Source: Cumulibacter soli (GTDB taxonomy: Bacteria; Actinomycetota; Actinomycetes; Mycobacteriales; Antricoccaceae). Taken from it: a DNA stretch of 64,000 nucleotides. This document shows, one piece after another, positions 25,382 to 32,918 of this stretch. Made by a program: the position numbers and the translations under genes. The stretch is taken from NCBI RefSeq assembly GCF_004382795.1, contig NZ_SMSG01000010.1:1-64000 (forward strand), read 5' to 3'. Positions within the stretch are counted from its first letter, which is position 1. Each line of letters opens with the position of its first letter. Below the pieces are notes generated by a model, which was not told the origin of the DNA, did no database searches, and worked only from the letters and a program-made list of their open reading frames with translations.

Positions 25382-26158
25382 ATGACCATCGCCTACGACG
25401 ACCATCCCGACCCCGAGCCCGAAGACCTCCACCGTTGGACCGAGCGCGGCTTCACCGTGGCCGAAGCACGCCGCTGGATCGACAACGGATTTCTGCTGGG
25501 CTCAGCCGAACGCTGGCGCGGCAGTGGCGTCTACACTCCGGGCGACGCGTACGCCTGGCGCACCGCCGGCCTCAGCCCCTACACCGTGCAACCGTTGCTG
25601 CGCGCCGGGATGACACCCCGCGACGCCGTGCAATGGCACGAACTCGGCTACAGCCACACCGAGGCCGCAGAACGGCACCTCGCCGGAGAACGACCACGCC
25701 CCCGACGCTGGTGGCGGACCCTGCTCGGACACCGCCCTCGCAAGTCGGACACGCTGACCGGCGAACAGTCCGCGACCATGCGGGCGCTGCTCCGCTCCGG
25801 AGTTCCTGTCGCGACCGGACGCGCTTACCTCGACGCCGGATGGCGCGATGCCGCAACGGCAGTGCCCTGGGCCAGAACCGGCCTCGACCCGGCACAGGCC
25901 GCCGTGTACCACAGCATCGGCTTCACCCCCTCCGAAGCATCACCCCTCGCTGAAGCCGGCCACGACGGCTTCGAACTCCTACGGCAGTGGTGGGACGCAG
26001 GCATCCCCCGAACGGAAGTCCCTGCCTGGGCCGTCGCCGGATTCACGCCCGACGACGCCCGTCACGCCCGCGACGCCGGCACGACCGCCGAACACGCCGC
26101 CGTGCTCCGAGCGCTCAGCGGCCAGAGCGCCCCGAAACCACCCGAAGAAAGGAACTGA
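25382..26158 (+). CDS. Protein of about fourteen 14-residue helical repeats
   Basis: A 258-residue protein that consists almost only of a short repeat. Each unit reads roughly W-x3-G-[FLMYV]-T-x3-A-x2-W, for example RWTERGFTVAEARRW, AWRTAGLSPYTV, PLLRAGMTPRDAVQW, VYHSIGFTPSEASPL and AWAVAGFTPDDARHA. I count six units before and eight after a basic linker (residues 100-122, RPRRWWRTLLGHRPRK). No catalytic motif is visible. The regular helices point to a binding scaffold. It starts nine bases after the VWA stop behind AAGGAG, so it belongs to the MoxR-VWA transcript. I know no name for it. Confidence 0.8.
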   Translation: MTIAYDDHPDPEPEDLHRWTERGFTVAEARRWIDNGFLLGSAERWRGSGVYTPGDAYAWRTAGLSPYTVQPLLRAGMTPRDAVQWHELGYSHTEAAERHLAGERPRPRRWWRTLLGHRPRKSDTLTGEQSATMRALLRSGVPVATGRAYLDAGWRDAATAVPWARTGLDPAQAAVYHSIGFTPSEASPLAEAGHDGFELLRQWWDAGIPRTEVPAWAVAGFTPDDARHARDAGTTAEHAAVLRALSGQSAPKPPEERN

Positions 26159-26159
26159 C

Positions 26160-27107
26160 ATGACCGCGATGATCAGCGCCACCGACCTCCGCAAAACCTA
26201 CGGAAAGAAACAGGCGCTCGACGGATTCACGCTCTCCGTGGACGAAGGAACAGTATGCGGGCTGCTCGGCCCCAATGGTGCGGGAAAGACCACGGCGGTC
26301 CGCATTCTCGCCACGCTGCTGAAAGCCGACTCGGGTAAGGCCAGCATCGCCGGACACGACCTCACGACAGACTCCGACCGAGTACGCGCCGCGATCGGAT
26401 TCACCGGACAGTTCTCGGCCGTCGACGAGATCCTGACCGGACGGCAGAACCTCGACATGTTCGCCCGGCTCTACCACCTCGACCGACGACAGGCGCGCCA
26501 ACGAACAGACGAACTGCTCGACAGGTTCGCACTCCACGACGCCGCCGACCGACCCGCAGGCGGCTACTCCGGCGGGATGCGGCGTCGCCTCGACCTCGCT
26601 GTCAGCCTCATCCTCGCACCACGTGTGCTCTTCCTCGACGAGCCGACCACCGGCCTCGATCCACGCACGCGCGCCGAGGTCTGGACCGACATCCGAGAAC
26701 TCGTGTCGGCGGGCACAACCGTCCTGCTCACGACCCAGTATCTCGATGAGGCCGACCACCTCGCCGACCAGATCGCCGTCATCGACAGCGGGACGATCAT
26801 CGCCCGCGGCACACCCCGCGAACTCAAAGAGAGCGTCGGGGGTGACCGGATCGAACTCGCACTCCGCGACGAGAAACAGACGAAAGCGGCCGCACGCATC
26901 GTCGCCACCTCGACCGGCACTGACCCCGGCATCGACCTCCACCGTCGCCGCGTCAGCGCGCCCGCTCCCGAACGATTCCACAACCTGAGCACCACCATGC
27001 GACAACTCCACGAGGCAGGCATCGACCCCGAAGACATCGCCCTGCGCCAACCGACCCTCGACGACGTGTTCCTCAAGCTCACCGATCGGAAGGAGAAGAC
27101 AGCATGA
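26160..27107 (+). CDS. ABC transporter ATP-binding protein, DrrA type
   Basis: A 315-residue ATPase for a drug-type exporter. Walker A is GPNGAGKT (37-44), the signature is YSGGMRRRLDLA, Walker B with D-loop is LFLDEPTTGLDP, and the switch is VLLTTQYLDEADHLAD. A C-terminal DrrA extension (about 230-315) ends with LRQPTLDDVFLKLT. It begins right after the repeat protein stop and overlaps the permease gene (ATGA). Substrate unknown. Confidence 0.93.
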   Translation: MTAMISATDLRKTYGKKQALDGFTLSVDEGTVCGLLGPNGAGKTTAVRILATLLKADSGKASIAGHDLTTDSDRVRAAIGFTGQFSAVDEILTGRQNLDMFARLYHLDRRQARQRTDELLDRFALHDAADRPAGGYSGGMRRRLDLAVSLILAPRVLFLDEPTTGLDPRTRAEVWTDIRELVSAGTTVLLTTQYLDEADHLADQIAVIDSGTIIARGTPRELKESVGGDRIELALRDEKQTKAAARIVATSTGTDPGIDLHRRRVSAPAPERFHNLSTTMRQLHEAGIDPEDIALRQPTLDDVFLKLTDRKEKTA

Positions 27108-27934
27108 CATCGCTCGCACCCCACACCGCAACCGTCCCCGGCTCGCCGTCACGGTGGGCTCTGCACGACAGCCTGATCGTAACCCGCAGATACCTCACCC
27201 ACTTCCGCCAGCAACCATCACGACTTGTCGGCAACCTCCTCTTCCCGATCGTCATGGTGATCATGTTCGGGTACGTGTTCGGGAGCGCGATCACGCTGCC
27301 CGACGGCGGCAACTACCGCGAGTTCCTGATGCCCGGGCTGTTCGTGATGACGATGGCGCTCGGCATGGCACAGACCGTCATCTCCGTCACCACCGACACC
27401 GCCAAGGGCATCACGGACAGGTTTCGCACGATCCCCATGTCAGGCGCCGCCGTCGTCACCGGACGAAGCCTCGCCGACCTTGCGGCATCCGTCCTCGAAC
27501 TGATCGCCCTGCTCGCCTGCGGCCTGCTGGTCGGCTGGCGCGCCAACGGAACCGTAGGGCAGACCCTCGCGGCGATCGGGCTCCTGCTGCTTCTGCGCTA
27601 CGCGCTCGCGTGGGTCGGCATCTACCTCGGCCTCGCACTGCAGTCGCCCGACCTCGCGAGCGTCGCCCTCGCGCCCATCTACCCGCTGACGATGATCTCC
27701 AACGTCTTCGTCCTCCCTGCCCAGATGCCGGCCTGGCTCGGGGTCATCGCCGAGTGGAACCCACTTTCCGCCACAGTCACTGCCACGCGCGAACTCTTCG
27801 GCAATCCCGGCATCACGACATCGACATCATGGGCCGCCGAGAACGCGACACTCCTCGCCATCGCCTGGCCCTTCATCCTCATCGCCGTGTTCCTCCCCCT
27901 GGCAGCCCGGCGGTACCGGTACCTCGCCGCGTAG
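27104..27934 (+). CDS. ABC transporter permease, DrrB type
   Basis: A 276-residue membrane protein of the ABC-2 family with six helices. The first cytoplasmic stretch RRYLTHFRQQPSRLVGNLLFP and the loop GITDRFRTIPMSGAAVVTGR are typical of DrrB; the end ARRYRYLAA is basic. It forms the exporter with the ATPase encoded just upstream and overlapping by four bases. It is the last complete gene before the cut AraC fragment. Confidence 0.92.
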   Translation: MTSLAPHTATVPGSPSRWALHDSLIVTRRYLTHFRQQPSRLVGNLLFPIVMVIMFGYVFGSAITLPDGGNYREFLMPGLFVMTMALGMAQTVISVTTDTAKGITDRFRTIPMSGAAVVTGRSLADLAASVLELIALLACGLLVGWRANGTVGQTLAAIGLLLLLRYALAWVGIYLGLALQSPDLASVALAPIYPLTMISNVFVLPAQMPAWLGVIAEWNPLSATVTATRELFGNPGITTSTSWAAENATLLAIAWPFILIAVFLPLAARRYRYLAA

Positions 27935-28006
27935 GAGCAACGATGCGTCCTCACGCCATCGTCGTGTGCCTCCACCCGCGGATAGCTCGCGTGCGCTGAC
28001 CCCATC

Positions 28007-28231
28007 ATGTCCACCACCGTGACTCGGTTCGCGCTGCACCCGATCGAGGAACACGTAGGCGGTTTCGCTCCTGTTTTCGCACGGACCAGCACGGTGCACG
28101 CGCCGATTGATCCCGTCGCCTACGACTGCGTAAAACTGATCTTCGTTCGATCAGGCTCGGCGATCCTGTTCAGCGAGTTCGGTGAGAAGCCAGGCGTCCA
28201 AACGAGCCCGTCTAGCCCACAATCCACATGA
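28007..28231 (+). pseudogene. N-terminal fragment of an AraC-family regulator
   Basis: Residues 1-62 (from MSTTVTRFALHPIEEHVGGF to VRSGSAILFSEFGEKP) look like the start of an AraC sensor domain. After that the frame runs into a dozen unrelated residues and stops. The rest of the gene is missing, and the integrative element begins just after, so the gene was probably cut by the insertion or a linked deletion. Confidence 0.6.
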
Positions 28232-28283
28232 TTCCGGGCATCAGATCATGCAGAGCACGTCACGAGATGCATGGTTTGCATGA

Positions 28284-28305
28284 TTCTGGTCCCCTTCTGG
28301 TCCCC
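28284..28305 (+). repeat. Left arm-type repeats: two tandem copies of TTCTGGTCCCC
   Basis: The 11-base unit TTCTGGTCCCC occurs twice head to tail. The same unit followed by a one-mismatch copy stands at 32296-32317, after the integrase. Such paired short repeats near both ends are typical of integrase arm-binding sites. Confidence 0.6.
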
Positions 28306-28313
28306 CTCATCAA

Positions 28314-31145
28314 TCACGAAGATCCTGAATGAGGTTGCTCCGCGGTGCGAACCGCAGCCCGAGCGCCGGGATCACCGCTGCTGCCTGAGAGCACTTGCCA
28401 CAGGTCCCTCAGGTCAGAACCAGCGAGGTCTGACCCGCGCGGAACGTGCCGACCCCAAACAGCGTCAGACAGTTGCGAGAGGAACTCACGCGCCTCTGAC
28501 GGACGAAGGGACCCTGGTTCGTGGCCCTGTGCGAACTCCGCCCCGAGCGAGTTAGCTGCCGTTCTTGGAACTGAACTCATCCGCATCACCACGCCTGCCT
28601 CGGTGTTGACCCCGTGATAGAGCATCGCACCGAGCAAGTTGATGCTTCGCAGGTCGCTCTCGCTGACGTTCTCAAAATCGATACCGCTCGTGGGCAACTT
28701 GGACAGGGCTGTAATCCCCCACGTACCAGCCGTCGCAAGGTTTCGGTAGATGGCCTTCGTCGCCTCCGTAAGCGCGGCAGTCGGGCTTGCCGCATCGCCG
28801 AAGTATCGCTCGGCGATCGATTTGATGGAGACGCCGGCAACCCAGTCGGCAGCGATCTTCGCTGCCCTTTCGCCGATCCCAGCACCGACGCCACTCAGCT
28901 CATCGATGCTGTCTCTGATCTGCGGAAGTTGAAGCATGACCCGCATGAGGTCAGGGAGAGCACTCGACGTGACATCGCCAAACAGGCTGCCCGGTTGCCA
29001 ATCACTCGCATCGAGGGACTTGTCCATCCGACGCATCTCGCCCATCGCAGAACGGATGCCTTCCGGAGTGAATCCCGTGCTATCGGCGAGCGTCGTCGTT
29101 TCAACGTTCTGTGCAAGCTCAGCAGCATAAGCCCGCGTCGCCTCCAGAAGCCTCAGACCCTTCTGCCGTTCAGCGGGACTCGCCTCGGCTAGGGACGAGT
29201 ATCCGAATGTGTTGCGTAGCAGCAGCTCTGTTTCAGACAGAACAGCGTCAAGGTTCTTCTTTTGAGCGAATAGATGTGCGACGTAACTACGGAAGTCCGC
29301 CCATTGATCGTTGTAGAGCGATCGTTCTAGGTTGAGCAGTCGGCCAGCATCTTCAAGTTCATCCAAGAGAACGACAAGCCTAGAAAGAAGCGCCCCTGCT
29401 TGTTCCGACAAGAACTGCGCTAGCGACTCTCGATCGCCTTCTTTGCTGGAAATCCCGACGACGCCGATGCTGTCGTGATCCACACGGCCTGCTCTGCCCG
29501 CGAGATTCCAGAACTCGCGGGCAGTCATAGGACGGTTGAACTTGCCGCTGGGCAGATTCCGACTTGCGAGGAAGATGGACGAGACCGGGAAGTTCAGACC
29601 CTGAGAAAGCCCCGTCGTAGCGACCAGAATCCGCAGTTTTCCCTGCTCGGCGAGCCATTCCATCAGTGCGCGCGTCTCGTCGGACAGTCCTGCATGATGC
29701 ACCCCAATCCGGCGAGCAAGCATGCCAATGAGTGCGTAGTCCTCGCTGATTTCTGCTGCCAGATAGCGCTGCACCAGGGCGATGTCGGGATCATCCACTT
29801 CCGGAAGCTCTCCTGACAACTCCTCGGCAATGGTCCAAACGGTCGGGATAGTGGAGCAGATCACGATCGCGGTTCCCCGCTCAGACAGCGTTAGCGCCGA
29901 TGCGCCAGCGATCTTGCTAAGACTGTTCTTGATACTAGAAAACGTCCGATCAAGTTGGGGCGCTTCCCCAATCTGGTAAAGGCCGGAGACATTCATTGAT
30001 GAGCCGCTTGTCAGCATTGGCTCGAAAGACAGTCGCCAGTCTCTTCCCCGCCCAGAGAGCGGAGCTACTGCTGATACAAGGCCGATCAACCGATCGTTGG
30101 GTTGCCAAGGGGTTGTTGCAAGACTGATGCTCTTTCCAGTTCTCGGAGCCAGCCATCGGGCGAGGTCGTCTCCGTTCGGCACATAAGGCATGAGCAACAA
30201 GAAGTTCGCCTGGGTGCAGTCTCGTTTGACAGCGGCCAACAATAGTTCGATGCGGATGCCGCGATCGGAATCTTCAATGTTGTGTGCCTCATCGAGCACC
30301 AACAACGCGAGCGGGCGATCAATCGCCGCATTGCGGATTGCCAGGTGGAGCTTCTCTGGAGTTGCCACCAGCACGTCAAATGGAGACTCATTGAGCATTC
30401 CGGCTTCGATCTCATCTATCTCCACAGCGGAAGTGAGTTCCTCGACCCGAATGCCGCTGGGTCCGAGGTCTCGCCTCAGCCGTCGAGTGATCTGCGAGAC
30501 GAGCGCCCTTGTCGGGGCCACATATGCGACCCAGCCCTTGTCCTGCTTGAACTGGCTAATAGCTTGAACGATCTTGAACTCGGCGAGGATGGTCTTGCCC
30601 GCGCTCGTAGGAAGATCGACAACTACCGCGGCGCTTGCCGGGTCCAAGAGTCCCTGTTCCTGAATTGCTATGCGTTGCGGGGGCAGCATCTCGAACATCG
30701 AGCGTTGTCGGGTCGCAATTTCGACGATGCTCCGAATCTCGGGACCGATTCGCGTGACAGACCACAGTGCACCCGCCACCATGCGCTGAGCCATCGCGCG
30801 CTGCCACTGGAGAACCACTACGAATGCTGGATCGGCAGACTGCTGTGCCGCGGAAATCGCTCGGTCGAAGTGGAAGTCAAGTTGTGTAGCGACATCGGCT
30901 GGCTCCCCCTGCATCAGGTATGTAGCAACCATCTCCGAAAGCCTGGCCCAGTGGTACAAGGCCACCAGACGCCACCCGGCGACCTGCAGGTCTTCGGGCC
31001 GTGATTGCGCATTGAAGAGAAGCTCCTCATTCTCTCGCTGCTCTGCCCGCAGCCGCGCCACGGTTTCTGCAACGCCTTCAAGATCGTGCCATCCGTCTTT
31101 GCGAAGTAGCCGAGTCCAAACCTGCCCGAGGTCACTTGAGAACAC
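28314..31145 (-). CDS. Ski2/Brr2-like superfamily 2 helicase
   Basis: A 943-residue helicase. An N-terminal helical part (1-150) precedes the motor: LPTSAGKT (178-185), APTRALV (210-216), ATPEKL (261-266), DEAH (285-288), then HHAGL (484-488), LVATTGLSQGLNFP and NLAGRAGR (547-554). The last 380 residues are helical and unlike known Ski2 ends. The motif set is that of Ski2-like enzymes, which include several phage-defence helicases (for example HamB of Hachiman). Its start overlaps the end of the small gene upstream by 14 bases. Base composition is visibly less GC-rich than the neighbours, which fits recent transfer. Confidence 0.85.
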   Translation of the reverse strand: MFSSDLGQVWTRLLRKDGWHDLEGVAETVARLRAEQRENEELLFNAQSRPEDLQVAGWRLVALYHWARLSEMVATYLMQGEPADVATQLDFHFDRAISAAQQSADPAFVVVLQWQRAMAQRMVAGALWSVTRIGPEIRSIVEIATRQRSMFEMLPPQRIAIQEQGLLDPASAAVVVDLPTSAGKTILAEFKIVQAISQFKQDKGWVAYVAPTRALVSQITRRLRRDLGPSGIRVEELTSAVEIDEIEAGMLNESPFDVLVATPEKLHLAIRNAAIDRPLALLVLDEAHNIEDSDRGIRIELLLAAVKRDCTQANFLLLMPYVPNGDDLARWLAPRTGKSISLATTPWQPNDRLIGLVSAVAPLSGRGRDWRLSFEPMLTSGSSMNVSGLYQIGEAPQLDRTFSSIKNSLSKIAGASALTLSERGTAIVICSTIPTVWTIAEELSGELPEVDDPDIALVQRYLAAEISEDYALIGMLARRIGVHHAGLSDETRALMEWLAEQGKLRILVATTGLSQGLNFPVSSIFLASRNLPSGKFNRPMTAREFWNLAGRAGRVDHDSIGVVGISSKEGDRESLAQFLSEQAGALLSRLVVLLDELEDAGRLLNLERSLYNDQWADFRSYVAHLFAQKKNLDAVLSETELLLRNTFGYSSLAEASPAERQKGLRLLEATRAYAAELAQNVETTTLADSTGFTPEGIRSAMGEMRRMDKSLDASDWQPGSLFGDVTSSALPDLMRVMLQLPQIRDSIDELSGVGAGIGERAAKIAADWVAGVSIKSIAERYFGDAASPTAALTEATKAIYRNLATAGTWGITALSKLPTSGIDFENVSESDLRSINLLGAMLYHGVNTEAGVVMRMSSVPRTAANSLGAEFAQGHEPGSLRPSEAREFLSQLSDAVWGRHVPRGSDLAGSDLRDLWQVLSGSSGDPGARAAVRTAEQPHSGSS

Positions 31146-31620
31146 GTGTGTCCCATGAGTCGTCAGATTGGAAGAGTTCCGGGGTGACTTCGCGCTCGCG
31201 CATCCAGGCTCGGTACTCCGCCCAGCGGTCTGAACAGTATGCGAGCGCGCCGAGCTGGAGGACTTGATGTACCAGCGCTTCCAACGAGTCGAGCTTCATT
31301 GGAAGCGCCCGAAGTAGAGCGAACGCCTCGTGGGCCGCGGCCTCCGCCACCGCGGCTTCTGCTGCACCCGAGTGCAGCGACACCTGGGCGAGGGCCTCGA
31401 TGCCTTCGCTCGCGACAATCTCGTAGGCGAAAGCGACGTCTTGGATGAGAGTCTCGGTCGCAGCGTCGTGAGAGCCCTCGCGGTGAAGCTGGCGACCAAG
31501 GTTCGAGTCGACATACATGGAGGCAGCCGCGTCGTGGGCCGCCTTCACTCGGTCGGCGCCGAGGGCTTCGATTGCCCAGTGTGACCTGAGACGACTGATT
31601 GCTTCGCGGGAGATAGTCAT
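31132..31620 (-). CDS. Unrecognised small protein coupled to the helicase
   Basis: A 162-residue helical, acidic protein with an Ala/Glu-rich middle and a tryptophan-containing tail (DRWAEYRAWMRERE). It is not the DUF1837 protein (HamA) that accompanies HamB, and is too short for it. It overlaps the helicase start, so both are co-translated. The first codon lies only some 50 bases from the truncated integrase on the other strand, so a longer or additional upstream gene may have been lost. Function unknown; partner or effector of the helicase is the natural guess. Confidence 0.7.
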   Translation of the reverse strand: MTISREAISRLRSHWAIEALGADRVKAAHDAAASMYVDSNLGRQLHREGSHDAATETLIQDVAFAYEIVASEGIEALAQVSLHSGAAEAAVAEAAAHEAFALLRALPMKLDSLEALVHQVLQLGALAYCSDRWAEYRAWMREREVTPELFQSDDSWDTRVLK

Positions 31621-31667
31621 GCCGCGGTCTCCAATACGACCGAAGCATCAGCGACCTGAGCCAGTAG

Positions 31668-32258
31668 TTCGGCGGTCAGGTAGATCGCGACGACTTCGTG
31701 ATGCTCGCGGCGCTGCTCGCGGCCCGTTCCTCGGAGGTGTCCGGGTTGCAGGTCGGGGACGTGGACTTCGGCAAGAACCTCGTCGTGATCCGCCGGCAGG
31801 TGTTCCCCGGCAAGGGCGGCCTGGTCACCAAGCCGACCAAGAGCCGCAAAGAGCGCCGCGTGCCGATCCTGGAACCTCTCCGGCCTGTGCTGGAACGCCT
31901 CGCCGACGGCAAGCAGCCGGAGGACTCGTTGCTGGTCGGCCCGAAAGGCGGCTACCTCACCACCGCGACCGTCCGCGACGCCACGAACTGGGACGGCATC
32001 GTCGCGAAGCTCGGGCTGCCCGACCTCACCCGGCACGGCCTGCGGCACACCGGAGCGACCTGGATGGCCGACGCCGGCATCCCGCTGCACGTGCTCCAGG
32101 ACATCCTCGGGCACGCCTCGATGGAGACCACTCGCGGCTACCTGCACCCCGACGACCGCCACCTCGCGTCGGCGGCCGAGCAGGCCAACGCCTTCCTCTC
32201 AGCCGCCGGACAGCGCAAGCAGGCCCGGCGCAGCGGCCCGGCGACCAGGAGCCTGTGA
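31668..32258 (+). pseudogene. Tyrosine integrase, N-terminally truncated
   Basis: The frame from 31668 to 32258 encodes the catalytic domain of a phage-type tyrosine recombinase: LLAARSSEVSGLQVGDVDF holds the first catalytic Arg (as ARSSE), LTRHGLRHTGATWMADAG the HxLR box, LQDILGHASMETTRGYLHP the second His and the Tyr nucleophile. The arm-binding and core-binding domains (about 170 residues) are absent; an in-frame TAG stands at 31665. It reads toward tRNA-Pro, as an integrase at its own attachment site would. It cannot integrate by itself in this form. Confidence 0.85.
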
Positions 32259-32295
32259 TGCGTTCCGAGGCCGCGGGAGTGCTGCCGAAGGCTTT

Positions 32296-32404
32296 CTGGT
32301 CCCCTTTTGGTCCCCTTATCCACAGGAAGCCGGTCCGCGGCACCCTGCGCGTCCACAGGCGGTCGTCCCGCACCATGCCGGGGGACCAGAGAGGGACCAC
32401 AGAA
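32296..32404 (+). repeat. Right arm-type repeats
   Basis: TTCTGGTCCCC (32296-32306) is followed at once by TTTTGGTCCCC (32307-32317). Further on, GGGGACCAGA (32381-32390) and GGGACCACAGAA (32393-32404) are the same motif in the opposite direction. They lie between the integrase and tRNA-Pro and mirror the pair at 28284-28305. Apart from these, 32259-32457 holds no gene. Confidence 0.6.
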
Positions 32405-32457
32405 AACCACCCCCGACAGCCATACACACATTTTGGCCATTAACCCCGGACATGATG

Positions 32458-32494
32458 AAGCCCAGGCGAGAAACCTACTCTCACCTGGGCTTTT
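32458..32494 (-). terminator. Hairpin terminator behind tRNA-Pro
   Basis: AAGCCCAGG (32458-32466) pairs with CCTGGGCTT (32484-32492), with more pairing inside (GAGA with TCTC). A TTTT run follows on the + strand. It stands a few bases after the tRNA 3' end and should stop its transcript and also anything coming from the integrase side. Confidence 0.75.
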
Positions 32495-32497
32495 ACG

Positions 32498-32571
32498 TCG
32501 GGCTGACAGGATTTGAACCTGCGACCCCCTGACCCCCAGTCAGGTGCGCTACCAAGCTGCGCCACAGCCCG
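32498..32571 (-). tRNA. tRNA-Pro (anticodon GGG)
   Basis: A 74-base cloverleaf on the - strand. The acceptor arm CGGGCTG pairs exactly with CAGCCCG, the D arm GCGC with GCGC, the anticodon arm CCTGA with TCAGG around CTGGGGG, and the T arm is GCAGG-TTCAAAT-CCTGT. The anticodon is GGG (32535-32537 on the + strand). First base C and discriminator A are usual for bacterial tRNA-Pro. CCA is not encoded. Its 3' end points to the integrase remnant, the common integration geometry. Confidence 0.95.
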
Positions 32572-32918
32572 TGGCTACTCATATCAATGGGTCGGATTCT
32601 CGCCCGAACCGATTGATTACTCTAGCCCATGTCGCGACGCCAGACGCCGTCGGCACCCGGTTTCGGCAAGACCCGCCGCATCGAGCGAGCCGCTGCTCTA
32701 GTCATACCGACAATCAAACAGCAGGTTCACTCCGACGAACGCAGAGCGCACATTACCTACCCAAAATGGCCTTGAACCTTGCGTCCCGATAACCATCGGT
32801 GAGACCTAGGTCATACAGCGCTACCGTAGGCCGATCCAAATGCCGGGGCCGAGTGACGGACCCCCGACGGGATACCAACCGCACCACTCTCATCTACGGC
32901 ACGGGGGTCGATTGACTC
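32572..32918. other. Intergenic region between tRNA-Pro and the solute-binding protein gene
   Basis: These 347 bases hold the tRNA promoter (left part, - strand) and the promoter of the next gene. No open frame with protein-like composition, hairpin or repeat is evident. Confidence 0.5.

Noticed and set aside
28314-31620. Assignment as a Hachiman (HamAB) defence system
   Set aside because: The helicase is of a similar general class, but the partner is too short and lacks the HamA (DUF1837) features; the name is not supported.
31617-32162. - strand open frame opposite the integrase
   Set aside because: Antisense of the catalytic domain; the integrase residues are clear on the + strand.
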